Source: Leishmania infantum JPCM5 (Eukaryota; Euglenozoa; Kinetoplastea; Trypanosomatida; Trypanosomatidae). From it: DNA of 64,000 nucleotides. The first letter of the stretch is position 1; every line of letters starts with the position of its first letter. The notes under the pieces were generated by a model. The model did no database searches. It saw only the letters and a program-made list of their open reading frames with translations, and was not told the origin of the DNA. The stretch lies in contig NC_009391.2 in NCBI RefSeq assembly GCF_000002875.2, positions 124,001 through 188,000 on the forward strand, given 5' to 3'. Both the position numbers and the translations under genes were made by a program. Positions 63,821 to 64,000 of the stretch are shown piece after piece.

Positions 63821-64000
63821 TCACCCACGCCCCGCCACGACATGCGCGCTCTTCGACGACGACGAAGTCGTCGCGCCTGCCGGCTTTGTCTGCGTACGGC
63901 TGCCCATCATCGACCGCGCCTTGGCCAACAGGCCCGTCTGACCCCTCGTGAACATCTCGTACGCGCCCGCCATGTTGTAGTCTTGCCCTGTGAGGGTCAC
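63821..64000 (-). CDS. 3' end of an unidentified protein-coding gene (partial, runs off window)
   Basis: The minus strand from the window edge is open for 59 codons to a TGA at 63821-63823. The peptide reads VTLTGQDYNMAGAYEMFTRG and continues QTGLLAKARSMMGSRTQTKP before a Ser-rich tail (SSSSKSAHVVAGRG). Codon third positions are strongly G/C (e.g. AAC, GCG, GGC, TAC, GAG, TTC, ACG), unlike adjacent spacer. It sits in the same orientation as all other genes, so it is taken as the C-terminus of the next gene in the unit. Family not recognised. Confidence 0.6.
   Translation of the reverse strand: MTLTGQDYNMAGAYEMFTRGQTGLLAKARSMMGSRTQTKPAGATTSSSSKSAHVVAGRG

Noticed and set aside
1..64000. tRNA, rRNA or snRNA genes
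   Set aside because: No cloverleaf-like or box A/box B pattern or rRNA-like stretch was noticed in the spacers; a covariance-model scan would be needed for certainty.

Overview
The window looks like nuclear DNA of a kinetoplastid, most likely Leishmania. It is GC-rich. Every convincing gene is an intronless reading frame on the minus strand. Intergenic spacers are long (0.5-3.3 kb) and full of pyrimidine-rich tracts (mRNA sense), (CA)n/(TG)n, G/C homopolymers and A/T microsatellites. Most start codons are preceded, 15-450 nt upstream, by a polypyrimidine tract and a first AG, the signature of spliced-leader trans-splicing. The whole window therefore reads as part of one polycistronic unit transcribed from right to left, with no strand switch. 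The order homoserine dehydrogenase-like / M20 deacetylase-like / giant HECT ligase recalls Leishmania chromosome 7, but that is memory, not a search result.

In transcription order (right to left): the 3' end of an unidentified gene (63821-64000); an EMC8/9-type ER membrane complex subunit (61636-62400); a 6267-residue HUWE1/Tom1-type HECT E3 ligase that fills 29% of the window (39560-58363); an M20 acetylornithine-deacetylase-like metallohydrolase (37814-39007); homoserine dehydrogenase (34466-35566); a very long MAPKK-like kinase gene interrupted by a small assembly gap at 28952-28962 (26195-31796); a membrane-anchored peptidase of the permuted-papain C92 type (23110-24933); a minimal Dre2/anamorsin (22094-22453); a degenerate acyl-CoA-dehydrogenase-like protein (19512-21419); an unrecognised 253-residue protein (17809-18570); phosphatidylglycerophosphate synthase (14996-17263); the PP2A activator PTPA (12616-13797); an unrecognised 2118-residue protein (4025-10381); and a NEK-like kinase with a long activation-segment insert (62-3256).

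As usual in trypanosomatids, neighbours are not functionally linked. They cover signalling (two kinases, PTPA), protein turnover and quality control (HECT ligase, C92 peptidase, EMC8/9), Fe-S assembly (Dre2), mitochondrial lipid synthesis (PGP synthase) and amino-acid metabolism (homoserine dehydrogenase, M20 enzyme). No tRNA, rRNA, CRISPR array or intact mobile element was seen. One 0.75 kb block (about 36190-36965) may be a degenerate SIDER-type retroposon. Several frames in the computed translations begin at GTG or TTG, so starts were reassigned to ATG codons.
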